A DNA stretch of 64,000 nucleotides from Clostridioides difficile ATCC 9689 = DSM 1296 (GTDB lineage Bacteria > Bacillota > Clostridia > Peptostreptococcales > Peptostreptococcaceae): assembly GCF_001077535.1 (NCBI RefSeq), contig NZ_CP011968.1, positions 2,666,001 to 2,730,000 on the forward strand, in the 5' to 3' direction. Positions 46,622 to 55,793 of this stretch are shown here, in pieces. Below the pieces are notes generated by a model. It saw nothing but the letters and a program-made list of their open reading frames with translations. It made no database searches and had not been told where the DNA came from. Numbering within the stretch: position 1 is the stretch's first letter; every line of letters begins with the position of its first letter. Both the position numbers and the translations under genes were made by a program.

Positions 46622-46726
46622 AATAAAAAATAAATAGTTAGACATATTATAGTTGATTGTATATCAAACTTAATTTAGCTTACATCTACTCTGAACTATA
46701 ACATATCTTGCTATTTATTTTTTATT
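46622..46726. repeat. 33-bp inverted repeat between rpsT and holA
   Basis: Imperfect arms of 33 bp (46622-46654 and 46694-46726) share AATAAAAAATAAATAG and ATAGTT blocks with a few mismatches between, and enclose 39 bp. Its outer part can act as the holA terminator; its length is unusual for that role. Confidence 0.7.
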
Positions 46727-46740
46727 AATATATAGATTTT

Positions 46741-47784
46741 TTAAATTGCTTCTCTTTTACAGTATCTACTAACCAACATTTCAACTGCTAAAGTATCTCT
46801 TATAAGACCTGTCTTTATTTTGTAATCACTTTCTAATATATAGTTTAATATTTCCACAATTATATCATCAGAAAAATTTTTAGTTTGCTTTAATGCTTTT
46901 CCTACAACAAATTGATGCATTTTTAATTTATCAGCTATAAGTTTTGTTGAATATCCATCAAGTTGTAACTGTCTTACTTGCATAATTATTTTAAATTGTC
47001 TTGCTATCATAGAAAATATACCTAATACAGATTCGCCTTCTTGTATCATATCATTTAATATTTTCATTGCATTAGAAGCATTTTGTTCTCCAATATAATC
47101 GATTAATTTGAATATATCATTCTCAACTTTTTTTTGAGATAATTTATCAATTACATCATTGGTTACATTATTCCCTTTACCAACAAATGAACTTATTTTA
47201 TTTATTTCATTTTCTAAATCAGATAATGTTTTTTCACTACTCTTATCTCTGTATCCTTCTTGTTCAATAAAATACATGATTTGAGAATTATCTATTATAA
47301 CATCATTTAAAGCAAAAGATTTTTTTATCCATTTAAACAAATCCATATCAGAAAGCTTATCACAATCAAAAACAATTCCATTGTTTCCTATTTTCTTAAC
47401 TAATGATTTTCTTTTGTCTACATCTCCATATACAACAAAAACTATAGTTGTGGTGTCTGGAATATTGTCTAAATGCTCTATTAAGTATTTCTCATCACTA
47501 TCTGTAAAATTCTTTTTCTTTCCTTTTAATAGTTCAAAGTCTTTTATTATTACTATCTTCCTATCATCCATAAATGGAAGTGTTTCTATAGAGCTTATAA
47601 GCTGATTTAAGACTATTTCCTTCCCATCTATTATATCTAAATTAAAATCAAGCATTCCCTCGTTTAGACTATCTTTAAATGCTTTTATTGCATTCTCAAT
47701 TAAATAATACTCTCTTCCATAAAAAAGATACATTTTTTCAAAGTTTTTCTCTTTTACATTCCTTATAATATCCTTGTAATTCAT
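46741..47784 (-). CDS. holA: DNA polymerase III subunit delta
   Basis: Clamp-loader subunit that opens the beta clamp. 347 aa; MYLFYGREYYLIENAIKAF at the N-terminus, a AAA+-like domain with IDGKEI...LISSIETLPFMDDRKIVIIK, and a C-terminal collar domain (VLGIFSMIARQFKIIMQVRQ). Its first 47 bases overlap the end of the ComEC-like gene in another frame. comEC-holA-rpsT is a common order. Confidence 0.95.
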   Translation of the reverse strand: MNYKDIIRNVKEKNFEKMYLFYGREYYLIENAIKAFKDSLNEGMLDFNLDIIDGKEIVLNQLISSIETLPFMDDRKIVIIKDFELLKGKKKNFTDSDEKYLIEHLDNIPDTTTIVFVVYGDVDKRKSLVKKIGNNGIVFDCDKLSDMDLFKWIKKSFALNDVIIDNSQIMYFIEQEGYRDKSSEKTLSDLENEINKISSFVGKGNNVTNDVIDKLSQKKVENDIFKLIDYIGEQNASNAMKILNDMIQEGESVLGIFSMIARQFKIIMQVRQLQLDGYSTKLIADKLKMHQFVVGKALKQTKNFSDDIIVEILNYILESDYKIKTGLIRDTLAVEMLVSRYCKREAI

Positions 47785-49039
47785 TCTCTTGCTCCTTTAT
47801 CTCTTTTCCTTCTATGTAAAATATGTAAAAAAACACTCCTATGTAATAAATAACAACAATATAAAATTTAGGATTTTCTATATTAATGTATGCAAAACTT
47901 AAATTGCTGATTTTTTCTAGTAAAAAAAATATGCTTTCTATCAATGTACTATTAAAAAAAGATATAATTTTAGCTATTACTACACTTACTTTAAATACGA
48001 TTAAACTTGCAATACTTAAATACATTATTACTCCCACAAATGGTACTATAATTAAATTTCCTATAATTGAAAGCAATGGTATACCTTTAAATGTATAATA
48101 AATTATAGGTAAAGTTAATATATTTGATGATATTGTCAATGATACCATACTTAATTTTATAATACTATTTATTTTATTATAGAATATTAATATAGAAAGT
48201 GTAGCTAAAAAAGACAATTGAAAACTTACATTATATATAACATAGGGGTTATTCATAATTAAAATTATCCCAATTAGAGACAATGCCGATATTCCATCTT
48301 TCTTTCTATCAATAAATATTGATAAATAAAAAATCATAACAAATGCTATAGACCTAATTATGGATGGAGACGCACCTACCATTATACAATATAAAGTTAT
48401 AAAAATCGACAGTATTAATAATTTATACAATTTATTTATACCTCTTAATAGAAAGGATATAATTACACATAATATTCCTGTATGAAGACCTGATATAGAT
48501 ATTACATGACTAGTTCCAGTTCTGGTAAAAATTTCTTTTTGTTCCTCAGTCAAATTTTCAACTTCTGCTAATAGTATAGAATTTATAAAATCTGAGTTTT
48601 TCTTATATAAGTACCTATAAGTTTTACTAATATAAAACTTTATTTCCCCTATTAAAGAGTAAAGTTTATTTTTATCAATAATTTTATAGTTATTTATATA
48701 CACTATACCTTTATATCCAGTACTTTTTATATACCTTCCATAATCAAAATCATCATACTTCATTTTATCTAAACTTTTGAATTTACCTGTAATATTAACT
48801 TTCTGACCAATCTTCAAATTTTTATTTTTTGTATAATCATTTATTAGAAAAACCCCTACCTTGTACTGATTGTATCTTTTCTTTTCAATTTTTCCTTTGA
48901 CAACTCCTTGTATAGTTATTATCTTATCATTAAGTTCTTCGTCGTTTTTTGTGTTATTTGTAATGATAAATGATATAGCTACCACAAACATTAATATAAT
49001 TAATAATGGTCTTCTTATTTGAATTATAATCACTCCCAT
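47738..49039 (-). CDS. comEC: ComEC/Rec2 channel protein without the C-terminal nuclease-like domain
   Basis: 433 aa. A short DUF4131/OB-like part (about 25-120) is followed by the Competence domain of about 8-10 helices with GTSHVISISGLHTGILCVII, VGASPSIIRSIAFVMIFY and FQLSFLATLSILIFYN. It lacks the metallo-beta-lactamase domain that ends typical ComEC (700-800 aa). The start is unclear: the first ATG has no Shine-Dalgarno, while GGGAGTG just inside the frame points to ATT codon 6. The role in DNA uptake is inferred from the family. Confidence 0.88.
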   Translation of the reverse strand: MGVIIIQIRRPLLIILMFVVAISFIITNNTKNDEELNDKIITIQGVVKGKIEKKRYNQYKVGVFLINDYTKNKNLKIGQKVNITGKFKSLDKMKYDDFDYGRYIKSTGYKGIVYINNYKIIDKNKLYSLIGEIKFYISKTYRYLYKKNSDFINSILLAEVENLTEEQKEIFTRTGTSHVISISGLHTGILCVIISFLLRGINKLYKLLILSIFITLYCIMVGASPSIIRSIAFVMIFYLSIFIDRKKDGISALSLIGIILIMNNPYVIYNVSFQLSFLATLSILIFYNKINSIIKLSMVSLTISSNILTLPIIYYTFKGIPLLSIIGNLIIVPFVGVIMYLSIASLIVFKVSVVIAKIISFFNSTLIESIFFLLEKISNLSFAYINIENPKFYIVVIYYIGVFFYIFYIEGKEIKEQENELQGYYKECKREKL

Positions 49040-49107
49040 ATAAAAGTATATTATTTAGATTATTTTCAAATAGAAAATTTTTAAACAAGATAAATTGTTA
49101 TCTAAAC

Positions 49108-49147
49108 AAAAAAATACGTCAAAAGATTTTTAAAATCTTTTAACGTA
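49108..49147 (-). terminator. Terminator of the GNAT gene
   Basis: TACGTCAAAAGATTTT / AAAATCTTTTAACGTA hairpin, followed on the minus strand by TTTTTTT. Confidence 0.9.
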
Positions 49148-49153
49148 CTCTAC

Positions 49154-50338
49154 CTATATATATTCATTTATATAGTTATTTTTTTTAGAAAAAATACAAT
49201 TAAGTGTTTCTAGTGTTTCTTCTGAAACATCTTTTATATCATTTAAGAAAATAGCTTCATTTACATCTATATAAGAAAATGATAACTGTGTTAAGGTATT
49301 TATATCTAATTTAATATCAAAATCTTCTTGAGGCTTTTCTGCACCTTTTTTATCTAACTGCTCTACAGATACCTTCTTATTCTGTATAGAAATTTTAAAT
49401 AGACCATTATTTTCATCTATAAACTTGTCTTCTATTAATAAATTAAATGAGCTATTAATATCATTCTCAATATCTATATCTTCAATAAACTTCTTTACAT
49501 TTATAACTCTTCCCATCATAAAAGGTTTTATTTTTATATCACTATCTTTAGGGTTGTCTAATATAAACCTTATCTTATCTATTGTAGGAGTAGATATAGT
49601 AACTATCTTACATTGAGTATTGTGATTATATATAAATTTAAGCATTGATTTAAGGGCATCTATATTTTTATAAAATAACTCTCTGACAAACATTTTATCT
49701 TCCTGAAGAAAATAAACTATATATCCATCTTTTTCATTTCCTTCATGAATGTATAAAAATCCATCTTCACTTTGAATCTCTTTAAATAAGTTTTCATAAT
49801 AATGTTCATCTTTTAACACATTACCATTAACCTCATTTAAAAAAGTTCTATCTATTTGTATCAAATCATCAATTTGTGATAAATTAGACTTTATCATTTT
49901 TCCACTTGACTTAAAATTTTTTAAATCATCTGTGTTAATAGTATATTCAATCTGGTCGTAACAATGCTCATATCCAAATCTTCTATAAAGTCTATAGTCA
50001 ATAGGCATCAATATAGAAACTAATTGCCCTTTTTTATACAATTCGTTTAAAGTAAATTTCATTACTTTGTTCATATATCCAGCTCCTCTTCCCTCTGGAA
50101 GTGTAGAAACTCCTACCACATATGATGTATTATATACCTTGCTATTTAGTAATAACTTATACTGATTTAGCTGAAGAGAAGAAATAATTTTTCCTTCATC
50201 TAAAGCTACTACAGTATTTTCAGATTTATATTTATCATTAAAATAGTACTTCATAAAACTCTCCGTATCGTTAAAACAATAACTCCAAATATCTTTTATA
50301 CTTTCTATCTCTTCTTCTTTAGCATACCTAATCTCCAT
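49154..50338 (-). CDS. Eis-like GNAT acetyltransferase
   Basis: 394 aa, organised like Eis: an N-terminal GNAT domain with the acetyl-CoA loop VGVSTLPEGRGAGYMNKVM (about 74-92), SILMPIDYRLYRRFGYEHCY, a second degenerate GNAT domain, and a C-terminal SCP2-like region (about 290-390). Eis proteins acetylate amines, including aminoglycosides in some bacteria; the substrate here is unknown. It follows the DUF2156 gene by 8 bp. Confidence 0.87.
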   Translation of the reverse strand: MEIRYAKEEEIESIKDIWSYCFNDTESFMKYYFNDKYKSENTVVALDEGKIISSLQLNQYKLLLNSKVYNTSYVVGVSTLPEGRGAGYMNKVMKFTLNELYKKGQLVSILMPIDYRLYRRFGYEHCYDQIEYTINTDDLKNFKSSGKMIKSNLSQIDDLIQIDRTFLNEVNGNVLKDEHYYENLFKEIQSEDGFLYIHEGNEKDGYIVYFLQEDKMFVRELFYKNIDALKSMLKFIYNHNTQCKIVTISTPTIDKIRFILDNPKDSDIKIKPFMMGRVINVKKFIEDIDIENDINSSFNLLIEDKFIDENNGLFKISIQNKKVSVEQLDKKGAEKPQEDFDIKLDINTLTQLSFSYIDVNEAIFLNDIKDVSEETLETLNCIFSKKNNYINEYI

Positions 50339-50346
50339 ATAGTCTA

Positions 50347-51252
50347 TTAAGCCTCCCTAACACTGTACTTTTCAACAAATCTGCAAGGATGATAAGAAAG
50401 TTTAGCTTTTCTTAATCCTTCAATACCTAAATCTTCTTCTCTATTTACAAACTCAACGTCCTTAAATTCACTTACCAAAAATTGTTGATTTATAAATGGA
50501 TACAGACCTCTTATATCGGGATTAGCTTTTTCTATATGAATCAATGCCATATTTGGATTTAAAAGCTCTCCTATACTAAAAGCTTCTAATTTTCCATCTA
50601 CATAAACACCAAACACTTTTACCTTATCTTTTAATATGTCATAATGGTTAAATATCTTTTTGATACCTATTAATTCATCATCCATACTTTCATCAAATTC
50701 ATTATTTTCTTCCTTATTACTTTCCCATTCCTTCATTAGTACTAAACACTCATCAAAGTTTTCTTTATCTAATAATTTAGCTTCATATCTACCTGCATAC
50801 TCTTTTAAGAAATAGTTTATATGGTTTCTCTTCTTTTGATTCTTTTTACCAGCTAGAGTTCTTAAACTTTCTGCATCATAAATATAGTCAAATAAATCTC
50901 TTTCTTCTATATACTCAAATCTACCTGGATATTTTTCTTTTAAAAACTCTACTACTTCAGTAGTAATACCTCTTAAGTATATTTTTTTATTATTTTTAGA
51001 AAAATATTCAAGGACAAAATCTACAACTTCTGGAAGTTTATCTTTTTTAGCAAGTGGTAATATTGAGAAGCTATCTCCTTCGTATTCCCCAACTAAAACG
51101 GCAAAATCTTCACCTATATAATATCCTGTCTTATAAACATGTTGCCACATATATAAAGTACTAAAACAGTACTCACAAGCTTCATAATCTACTAAATCAA
51201 AATATGAGTCTAACTCTTTTTTTGAATTTAGTTCAATATCTTTGAAAAACAT
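50347..51252 (-). CDS. DUF2156 (LPG-synthetase C-domain-like) protein
   Basis: 301 aa. Dual GNAT-like fold: MWQHVYKTGYYIGEDFAVLV, KKNQKKRNHINYFLKEYAGR, and LIHIEKANPDIRGLYPFINQ, VNREEDLGIEGLRKAKLSYH, all seen in DUF2156 proteins related to the catalytic part of MprF. It has no membrane helices, so it is a soluble acyl- or aminoacyl-transferase candidate. Paired with the GNAT gene. Confidence 0.87.
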   Translation of the reverse strand: MFFKDIELNSKKELDSYFDLVDYEACEYCFSTLYMWQHVYKTGYYIGEDFAVLVGEYEGDSFSILPLAKKDKLPEVVDFVLEYFSKNNKKIYLRGITTEVVEFLKEKYPGRFEYIEERDLFDYIYDAESLRTLAGKKNQKKRNHINYFLKEYAGRYEAKLLDKENFDECLVLMKEWESNKEENNEFDESMDDELIGIKKIFNHYDILKDKVKVFGVYVDGKLEAFSIGELLNPNMALIHIEKANPDIRGLYPFINQQFLVSEFKDVEFVNREEDLGIEGLRKAKLSYHPCRFVEKYSVREA

Positions 51253-51439
51253 AAAATCCTCCTACCTTTTTTATTGCTTAATTTTAAAAATTTTATTTTG
51301 TATATATAAAAAACTCCAATTTTATTATGGTATTAATTTCATTTATATTGTTTAAAATATAAAATATAATAAGTCATATATATCTTATATTACCCATCAT
51401 AAATTTATATAAACATGTAATGAATGGAGTGATTTTTTA

Positions 51440-52276
51440 TTGAGAAATAAAATTTTTTTATCAATACTTATTATAATATCACTTTTAATCGGCTGTGACA
51501 AAAAATCTCTACTATCTATACATATGATTGATGTTGGACAAGGTGATAGTATTTTAGTTCAAACACCCACAAATAAGAATATATTAATTGATGGAGGTGA
51601 TGAAGATAGCGAAAATATAATTATTAGTTATCTTAGACAAAAAAGAATAAAAACTATTGATATTATAATAGCAACTCATCCAGATTCAGACCACATAGGA
51701 AGTCTTGATAATATTATAAAAAAATTTAATGTAAACTCCATATATATGCCTGAACAATCAACTGATAGTGAGGCTTATCAAAATCTAATAAATTCTTGTA
51801 CGGATAAAAACTTATCTATTCAGCATCTCTATAAAAATGATGTTTTAAACATAGATAACAATATAAATATATATGTATTAAGTCCATCATATATACAAGA
51901 AGAATCTAATTTAAATTCTATAGTTTTTAAATTAACTTTTAATGATAATTCTTTTTTATTTATGGGTGATGCTGAAGAAGAAAATAAAAAAGAAATTTTA
52001 CATTCTTTTAAATTAAATAATATTAATTTTATAAAAATAGGTCATCATGGAAGTAATTCTTCTTCATCTTTAGAATTTATAAAAAAAATTAGTCCAGATA
52101 TAGCTGCAATATCATGTGGATATAAAAATCAATATGGTCATCCACATAGGGAGGTTATTAATAATCTAAAACAAAACCATGTATCAATTTATAGAACAGA
52201 TAGAATAGGAGATATTGTTTTTTATAGTGATGGAGAAATTATATTTACAAAATATAATTATGAAATAGATACATAA
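51440..52276 (+). CDS. ComEC-type metallo-beta-lactamase lipoprotein
   Basis: 278 aa. A lipoprotein signal (MRNKIFLSILIIISLLIGC, lipobox LIGC) anchors it outside the membrane. Next comes a metallo-beta-lactamase domain of the ComEC/Rec2 class: MIDVGQGDSILVQ, LIDGG, ATHPDSDHIGSLDNI (metal motif H-x-D-x-DH), FMGDAEEE, KIGHHGSNSSSS and YGHPH. In typical ComEC this domain is the C-terminus and is thought to degrade one DNA strand. It starts with TTG behind GGAGTG and ends at a shared terminator. Confidence 0.9.
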   Translation: MRNKIFLSILIIISLLIGCDKKSLLSIHMIDVGQGDSILVQTPTNKNILIDGGDEDSENIIISYLRQKRIKTIDIIIATHPDSDHIGSLDNIIKKFNVNSIYMPEQSTDSEAYQNLINSCTDKNLSIQHLYKNDVLNIDNNINIYVLSPSYIQEESNLNSIVFKLTFNDNSFLFMGDAEEENKKEILHSFKLNNINFIKIGHHGSNSSSSLEFIKKISPDIAAISCGYKNQYGHPHREVINNLKQNHVSIYRTDRIGDIVFYSDGEIIFTKYNYEIDT

Positions 52277-52326
52277 TCTAAAAAATAAAACTACAACTAC
52301 ATAAAATAAGGTAATATAAAATAATT

Positions 52327-52375
52327 AGGCTAAAAGTATGAATATAAAATTGCTTTGTATTCATGCTTCTAGCCT
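52327..52375. terminator. Bidirectional terminator between the MBL gene and tcdA
   Basis: 18-bp arms AGGCTAAAAGTATGAATA and TATTCATGCTTCTAGCCT (two mismatches that become G-U in RNA) around 13 bases, between two convergent genes. Confidence 0.85.
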
Positions 52376-52417
52376 TCAAATTTGTATATAAAATTTATAA
52401 ATTAAAATATTTAAAAC

Positions 52418-53125
52418 TTATTGTCCTAATAGTTCATTTACTATTACAGATGCGATTATTAAACCTCCTACAGATGGGACAAATGATACACTACCAGGTG
52501 TTACTTTTCTACCATTCATTACTTTCTTCTTAAGTTCTATTGGTTGTTCAGTAGAATATACTACTTTTAACTTTTTGATACCTCTATCCCTAAGTTCTTT
52601 CCTCATAACTTTAGCTAGAGGACAAGTACTTGTTTTGTGTATATCTGTAACGACTATTTTAGTTGGGTCTAATTTATTTCCCATACCCATAGAACTTATT
52701 ATTTTCAATCCTTTTTTTTCACAAGTTTCAATTAGATGTATTTTGGAACTTACCATGTCTATCGCATCCACAACATAATCATATCTTTCAGTTAGTATTT
52801 CGTCACTAGTATCTTTATTATAAAGACTCCTTATTTTTTTTATATTGATATTAGGATTTATATCTAATATTCTTTCTTCCATGACATCAACTTTGTATCT
52901 TCCTACAGTTGAATGTAGGGCTGGTATTTGTCTATTTATATTGGTTATATCTACATCATCAAAATCTACAATAGTAATATTGCCTACTCCAGCTCTTGCT
53001 AAAGCTTCAACAGTAAAACTACCAACTCCTCCAACTCCAAATACTATTATATTTGAATTATTAAGTTTTTTTATCCCATCATCTCCAACTAGAAAACTAG
53101 TTCTCGTTGTAAAATTATTTTCCAT
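52418..53125 (-). CDS. tcdA: tRNA threonylcarbamoyladenosine dehydratase
   Basis: ThiF/E1-like enzyme that cyclises t6A37 to ct6A in tRNA (also called CsdL/YgdL). 235 aa: IIVFGVGGVGSFTVEALARA nucleotide-binding loop, TIVDFDDVDITNINRQ, DAIDMVSSKIHLIE, and TSTCPLAKVMRKELRDRG near the active site. Fits with the t6A methylthiotransferase gene mtaB elsewhere in the window. Confidence 0.92.
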   Translation of the reverse strand: MENNFTTRTSFLVGDDGIKKLNNSNIIVFGVGGVGSFTVEALARAGVGNITIVDFDDVDITNINRQIPALHSTVGRYKVDVMEERILDINPNINIKKIRSLYNKDTSDEILTERYDYVVDAIDMVSSKIHLIETCEKKGLKIISSMGMGNKLDPTKIVVTDIHKTSTCPLAKVMRKELRDRGIKKLKVVYSTEQPIELKKKVMNGRKVTPGSVSFVPSVGGLIIASVIVNELLGQ

Positions 53126-53236
53126 CTTTCCACACTCCTAGATTTTTATCTAAATATATAATAGTATTAGAAAATTTACATTATATAATACAAAACATTA
53201 TATATTATTAAAAATAAATTATCTTAAAATAAATTT

Positions 53237-53270
53237 AAAAAGGTATCTTTTAATTAAAAGATACCTTTTA
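53237..53270 (-). terminator. Terminator of tRNA-Sec
   Basis: A 34-bp nearly perfect palindrome (AAAAGGTATCTTTTA / TAAAAGATACCTTTT) six bases after the tRNA CCA end on the minus strand, ending in T-rich sequence. Confidence 0.88.
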
Positions 53271-53275
53271 CATAT

Positions 53276-53372
53276 TGGCGGGAATGCGTGGGAATCGAAC
53301 CCACCTAAGAGGCTCTTAACCCCTCATACTAGTTTTGAAGACTAGAGGGCACACCGGCACCCATCCACTCCC
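53276..53372 (-). tRNA. selC: tRNA-Sec (anticodon UCA)
   Basis: 97 nt with encoded CCA. Acceptor GGGAGTG / CATTCCC, long D arm, anticodon arm CTAGT-CTTCAAA-ACTAG with UCA in the loop, a long variable arm (GAGG-N9-CCTC) and T arm GTGGG-TTCGATT-CCCAC. The long variable and D arms with UCA anticodon are diagnostic for selenocysteine tRNA, so the organism makes selenoproteins. selA/B/D are not in this window. Confidence 0.96.
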
Positions 53373-53522
53373 ATAATGAAATCCTTCTCAACGAAATCTA
53401 TAATATCATATATTTTGACTCTTTGCAACAATTTTTATAGATTTATATGATAGTAAATTATAATTTAAATAGCTTTTATCTATACATGGTTAAAATTTAC
53501 CTGTTTTATTACATATCCAAAA

Positions 53523-53596
53523 TAAAAAACTGGAAATTATATTTTTAGAATCTATAAAGAGTTTCTTCTCTATATAATCAAAATATAATTTCCAGT
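53523..53596 (-). terminator. Terminator of the G5/3D protein gene
   Basis: 17-bp arms ACTGGAAATTATATTTT and AAAATATAATTTCCAGT with about 34 bases between, followed on the minus strand by TTTTTTATT. Confidence 0.85.
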
Positions 53597-53615
53597 AAAA
53601 ATATAAATTATTTAA

Positions 53616-54455
53616 CTATTTTAATATACGTATATCTATAGTTTTTCTTCCCCAGTTATAAACTGTTTTTGAATCATTCATGTAGATATCAATTTTATTT
53701 CCTTTTATTGCTCCACCACAGTCTTCTGCAGTAAACACCATGTCAAATTGAGGTATATAAACTTTAGTTCCATATGGTATAACCTTAGGGTCTACAGCTA
53801 TTGTTCCCCACTTAGGTTTTGTTCCTGTTGCAGTTATACTGTGACCAGTATATGCAGTTGCTACCACTCTCATATTTTTACCATTGTTACTACTACTGCT
53901 ACTAGATGATGATGAAGCCATTCTTCTTGAACTTTCTCCCCTTGATGAGGCTACTTGCATTTCTACCTTTGTCCCTTTGCTTACAACCTTATTTACTGGC
54001 TCAGCTTTAACAACCTTTTTCACAAATTCCTTTTCTACTTTCTTTCCATTGTGATAAGTTTCTTTATATATTAATTCACTTTTACCAGACTTTCCTTCTT
54101 CTTTAACCTTAGAATCACCCTTTAATAAAGAGCCATCTTCAACAACTGTAACTTCAAATGGAATGTCTTTAGTTTCTACAACTGTTTTTTCCTTTACATC
54201 AATTACTTCTATTTTATCTCCATTAGATAACTTTGTATTTTCATCTAAAGTTACTATATCATTTGCATCATAGCTAATGTTTTGAGATTCTAAAAGGTCT
54301 CCTACATTAGAACTAAATGTTGATATAGTTCTTTCTTCTCCCCTTACTACTAATGTTACTTGTTTATTAAGCGCAGAGTATCCCGATAATATTCCAACTG
54401 ATAAAACAACTGCCATTACCGAGACTTTAGCATTACTCAATTTTTTAAAATTCAT
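53616..54455 (-). CDS. Secreted/anchored G5-3D domain cell-wall protein (YabE-like)
   Basis: 279 aa. An N-terminal signal/anchor (about 10-28, VSVMAVVLSVGILSGYSA), a DUF348 ubiquitin-like unit (about 30-88, VTLVVRGEERTISTFSSNVG), a G5 domain (about 90-165), a Ser-rich linker (SSSSSSSSNN) and a C-terminal 3D domain with VVATAYTGHSITATGTKPKW, IAVDPKVIPYGTKVYIP and AEDCGGAIKGNKIDIYM. This architecture matches YabE-type cell-wall lytic proteins. It has its own sigma-A promoter and a leader of about 90 nt. Confidence 0.9.
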   Translation of the reverse strand: MNFKKLSNAKVSVMAVVLSVGILSGYSALNKQVTLVVRGEERTISTFSSNVGDLLESQNISYDANDIVTLDENTKLSNGDKIEVIDVKEKTVVETKDIPFEVTVVEDGSLLKGDSKVKEEGKSGKSELIYKETYHNGKKVEKEFVKKVVKAEPVNKVVSKGTKVEMQVASSRGESSRRMASSSSSSSSSNNGKNMRVVATAYTGHSITATGTKPKWGTIAVDPKVIPYGTKVYIPQFDMVFTAEDCGGAIKGNKIDIYMNDSKTVYNWGRKTIDIRILK

Positions 54456-54554
54456 ATAAAATTTCCTCCCTAAGATTTTTTACACTATATATTTTGCTTC
54501 ATAAAATTCTGCTTTGTAAGTTTCTTTTTTTATTTGTGTTTTTTGTGTAACTAA

Positions 54555-54583
54555 ATTGTAACTATTTTTTCAAGAGTTGTCAA
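54555..54583 (-). promoter_or_regulatory. Sigma-A promoter of the G5/3D gene
   Basis: TTGACA (54578-54583), 17-bp spacer, TACAAT (54555-54560) on the minus strand, just downstream of the ung terminator. No conserved riboswitch fits in the short leader. Confidence 0.85.
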
Positions 54584-54589
54584 CTTGAC

Positions 54590-54645
54590 AAAAAAATAGA
54601 AATATGCATACATAGTTTTTTCAACCATTTAAGCATATTTCTATT
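54590..54645 (-). terminator. Terminator of the NusG-II/ung operon
   Basis: AATAGAAATATGC / GCATATTTCTATT stem, followed on the minus strand by TTTTTT. Confidence 0.88.
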
Positions 54646-54703
54646 AGTTACAACAATGTCATTGTTTATTGTTGTTTTGTTATCATTTTGTTACCTTTTA
54701 CTT

Positions 54704-55378
54704 TTATATATTTTCTATCTGCCAATTAATAGGTTCTTTTCCTAGCTTTTTCAAAATTTCATTTATCTTAGAGAAGTGTTTACATCCAAAAAAGCCTTTA
54801 CTTGCTGACAATGGGCTTGGATGAGGTGCTTCCAAAATATAATGTTTACTTGTATCAATCAACTCTACTTTTTTACGTGCATTACTTCCCCATAGTACAA
54901 AAATAACTGGGTCTTCACGCTCACTTAAAATAGATATTACTCTATCAGTGAAAATTTCCCATCCTTTGTTCTTATGAGAATTAGCTTCATGCGCTCTAAC
55001 AGTAAGAGCAGTATTTAAAAGTAACACTCCTTGGTCTGCCCAAGGCATTAAATATCCATTATTAGGTATAAAACAACCTAAATCATCTTTTAATTCTTTA
55101 TACATATTTAATAAAGATGGTGGAGTTTTCACTTGTGGTTGAACTGAAAAAGCTAAACCATGAGCTTGATTATCTCCATGATAAGGGTCTTGTCCTAATA
55201 TTAAGACTTTTGTGTCTTTGTATGAAGTGTGTTTTAAAGCTTCATATATATTGTGCATATTTGGGAAAATTTGGCGTGTTTTATATTCTTCTATAAGAAA
55301 TTTTCTTAAGTTTAAGTAGTAATCTTTTTCAAATTCTTCTTTCAATAATTCATCCCAATCGTTTCCTAAGTTAACCAT
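54704..55378 (-). CDS. ung: Uracil-DNA glycosylase
   Basis: Family 1 UDG removing uracil from DNA. 224 aa from the ATG at 55378 (GGTG six bases upstream). Motifs: [20 protein letters not shown] (catalytic Asp), [16 protein letters not shown] and [20 protein letters not shown] (catalytic His loop). It follows the NusG-II gene by 36 bp. Confidence 0.97.
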   Translation of the reverse strand: MVNLGNDWDELLKEEFEKDYYLNLRKFLIEEYKTRQIFPNMHNIYEALKHTSYKDTKVLILGQDPYHGDNQAHGLAFSVQPQVKTPPSLLNMYKELKDDLGCFIPNNGYLMPWADQGVLLLNTALTVRAHEANSHKNKGWEIFTDRVISILSEREDPVIFVLWGSNARKKVELIDTSKHYILEAPHPSPLSASKGFFGCKHFSKINEILKKLGKEPINWQIENI

Positions 55379-55414
55379 AATTATCACCAATTCCTTTCAA
55401 TTATTTTTATTATT

Positions 55415-55786
55415 TTATTTAGAAATTATATCTTCTTGATTATCATTCTTTTCATTTGTATTTATTTTTATGCTCACTCTATTAGGTATACAAACTATGC
55501 TTTGACTTGGCTTGTTTATAAATCCAGTATGTACGCAAACCTTATCAGGGCATGAAGCATCTACTATCTCAACCCCTTTATCATGAATCTTTACTATGTT
55601 ATACCCCCCTCTATTCTCTATTTTAAATTCTTCTTTGGCATTTATTGAAACAGTTTTATACAATTTATTATCTACATAAATCTCAATATTTCCAGCATTT
55701 TTAGAATTTATAACATTTATTATCCCATAACATGCTGTAATAACAACCAAAATGCCTAAAATAAGAAGAATGTCTTTTTTCTTCAT
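55415..55786 (-). CDS. NusG domain II-containing protein
   Basis: 123 aa. One N-terminal membrane helix (about 6-24, LLILGILVVITACYGIIN), then a compact extracellular domain of the NusG_II family with DASCPDKVCVHTGFINKPSQ and SIVCIPNRVSIKI; the conserved cysteines may form a disulfide or bind a cofactor. Such proteins are commonly encoded beside ApbE, as here (divergent), suggesting a role in flavin-based electron transport. That role is inference. Confidence 0.85.
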   Translation of the reverse strand: MKKKDILLILGILVVITACYGIINVINSKNAGNIEIYVDNKLYKTVSINAKEEFKIENRGGYNIVKIHDKGVEIVDASCPDKVCVHTGFINKPSQSIVCIPNRVSIKINTNEKNDNQEDIISK

Positions 55787-55793
55787 TTTTTGT

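Noticed and set aside
51440..52276. Classical beta-lactamase or RNase Z-type enzyme for the MBL protein
   Set aside because: The MIDVGQGDSILVQ start and HPDSDH motif are those of the ComEC/Rec2 MBL class, with a lipoprotein signal.
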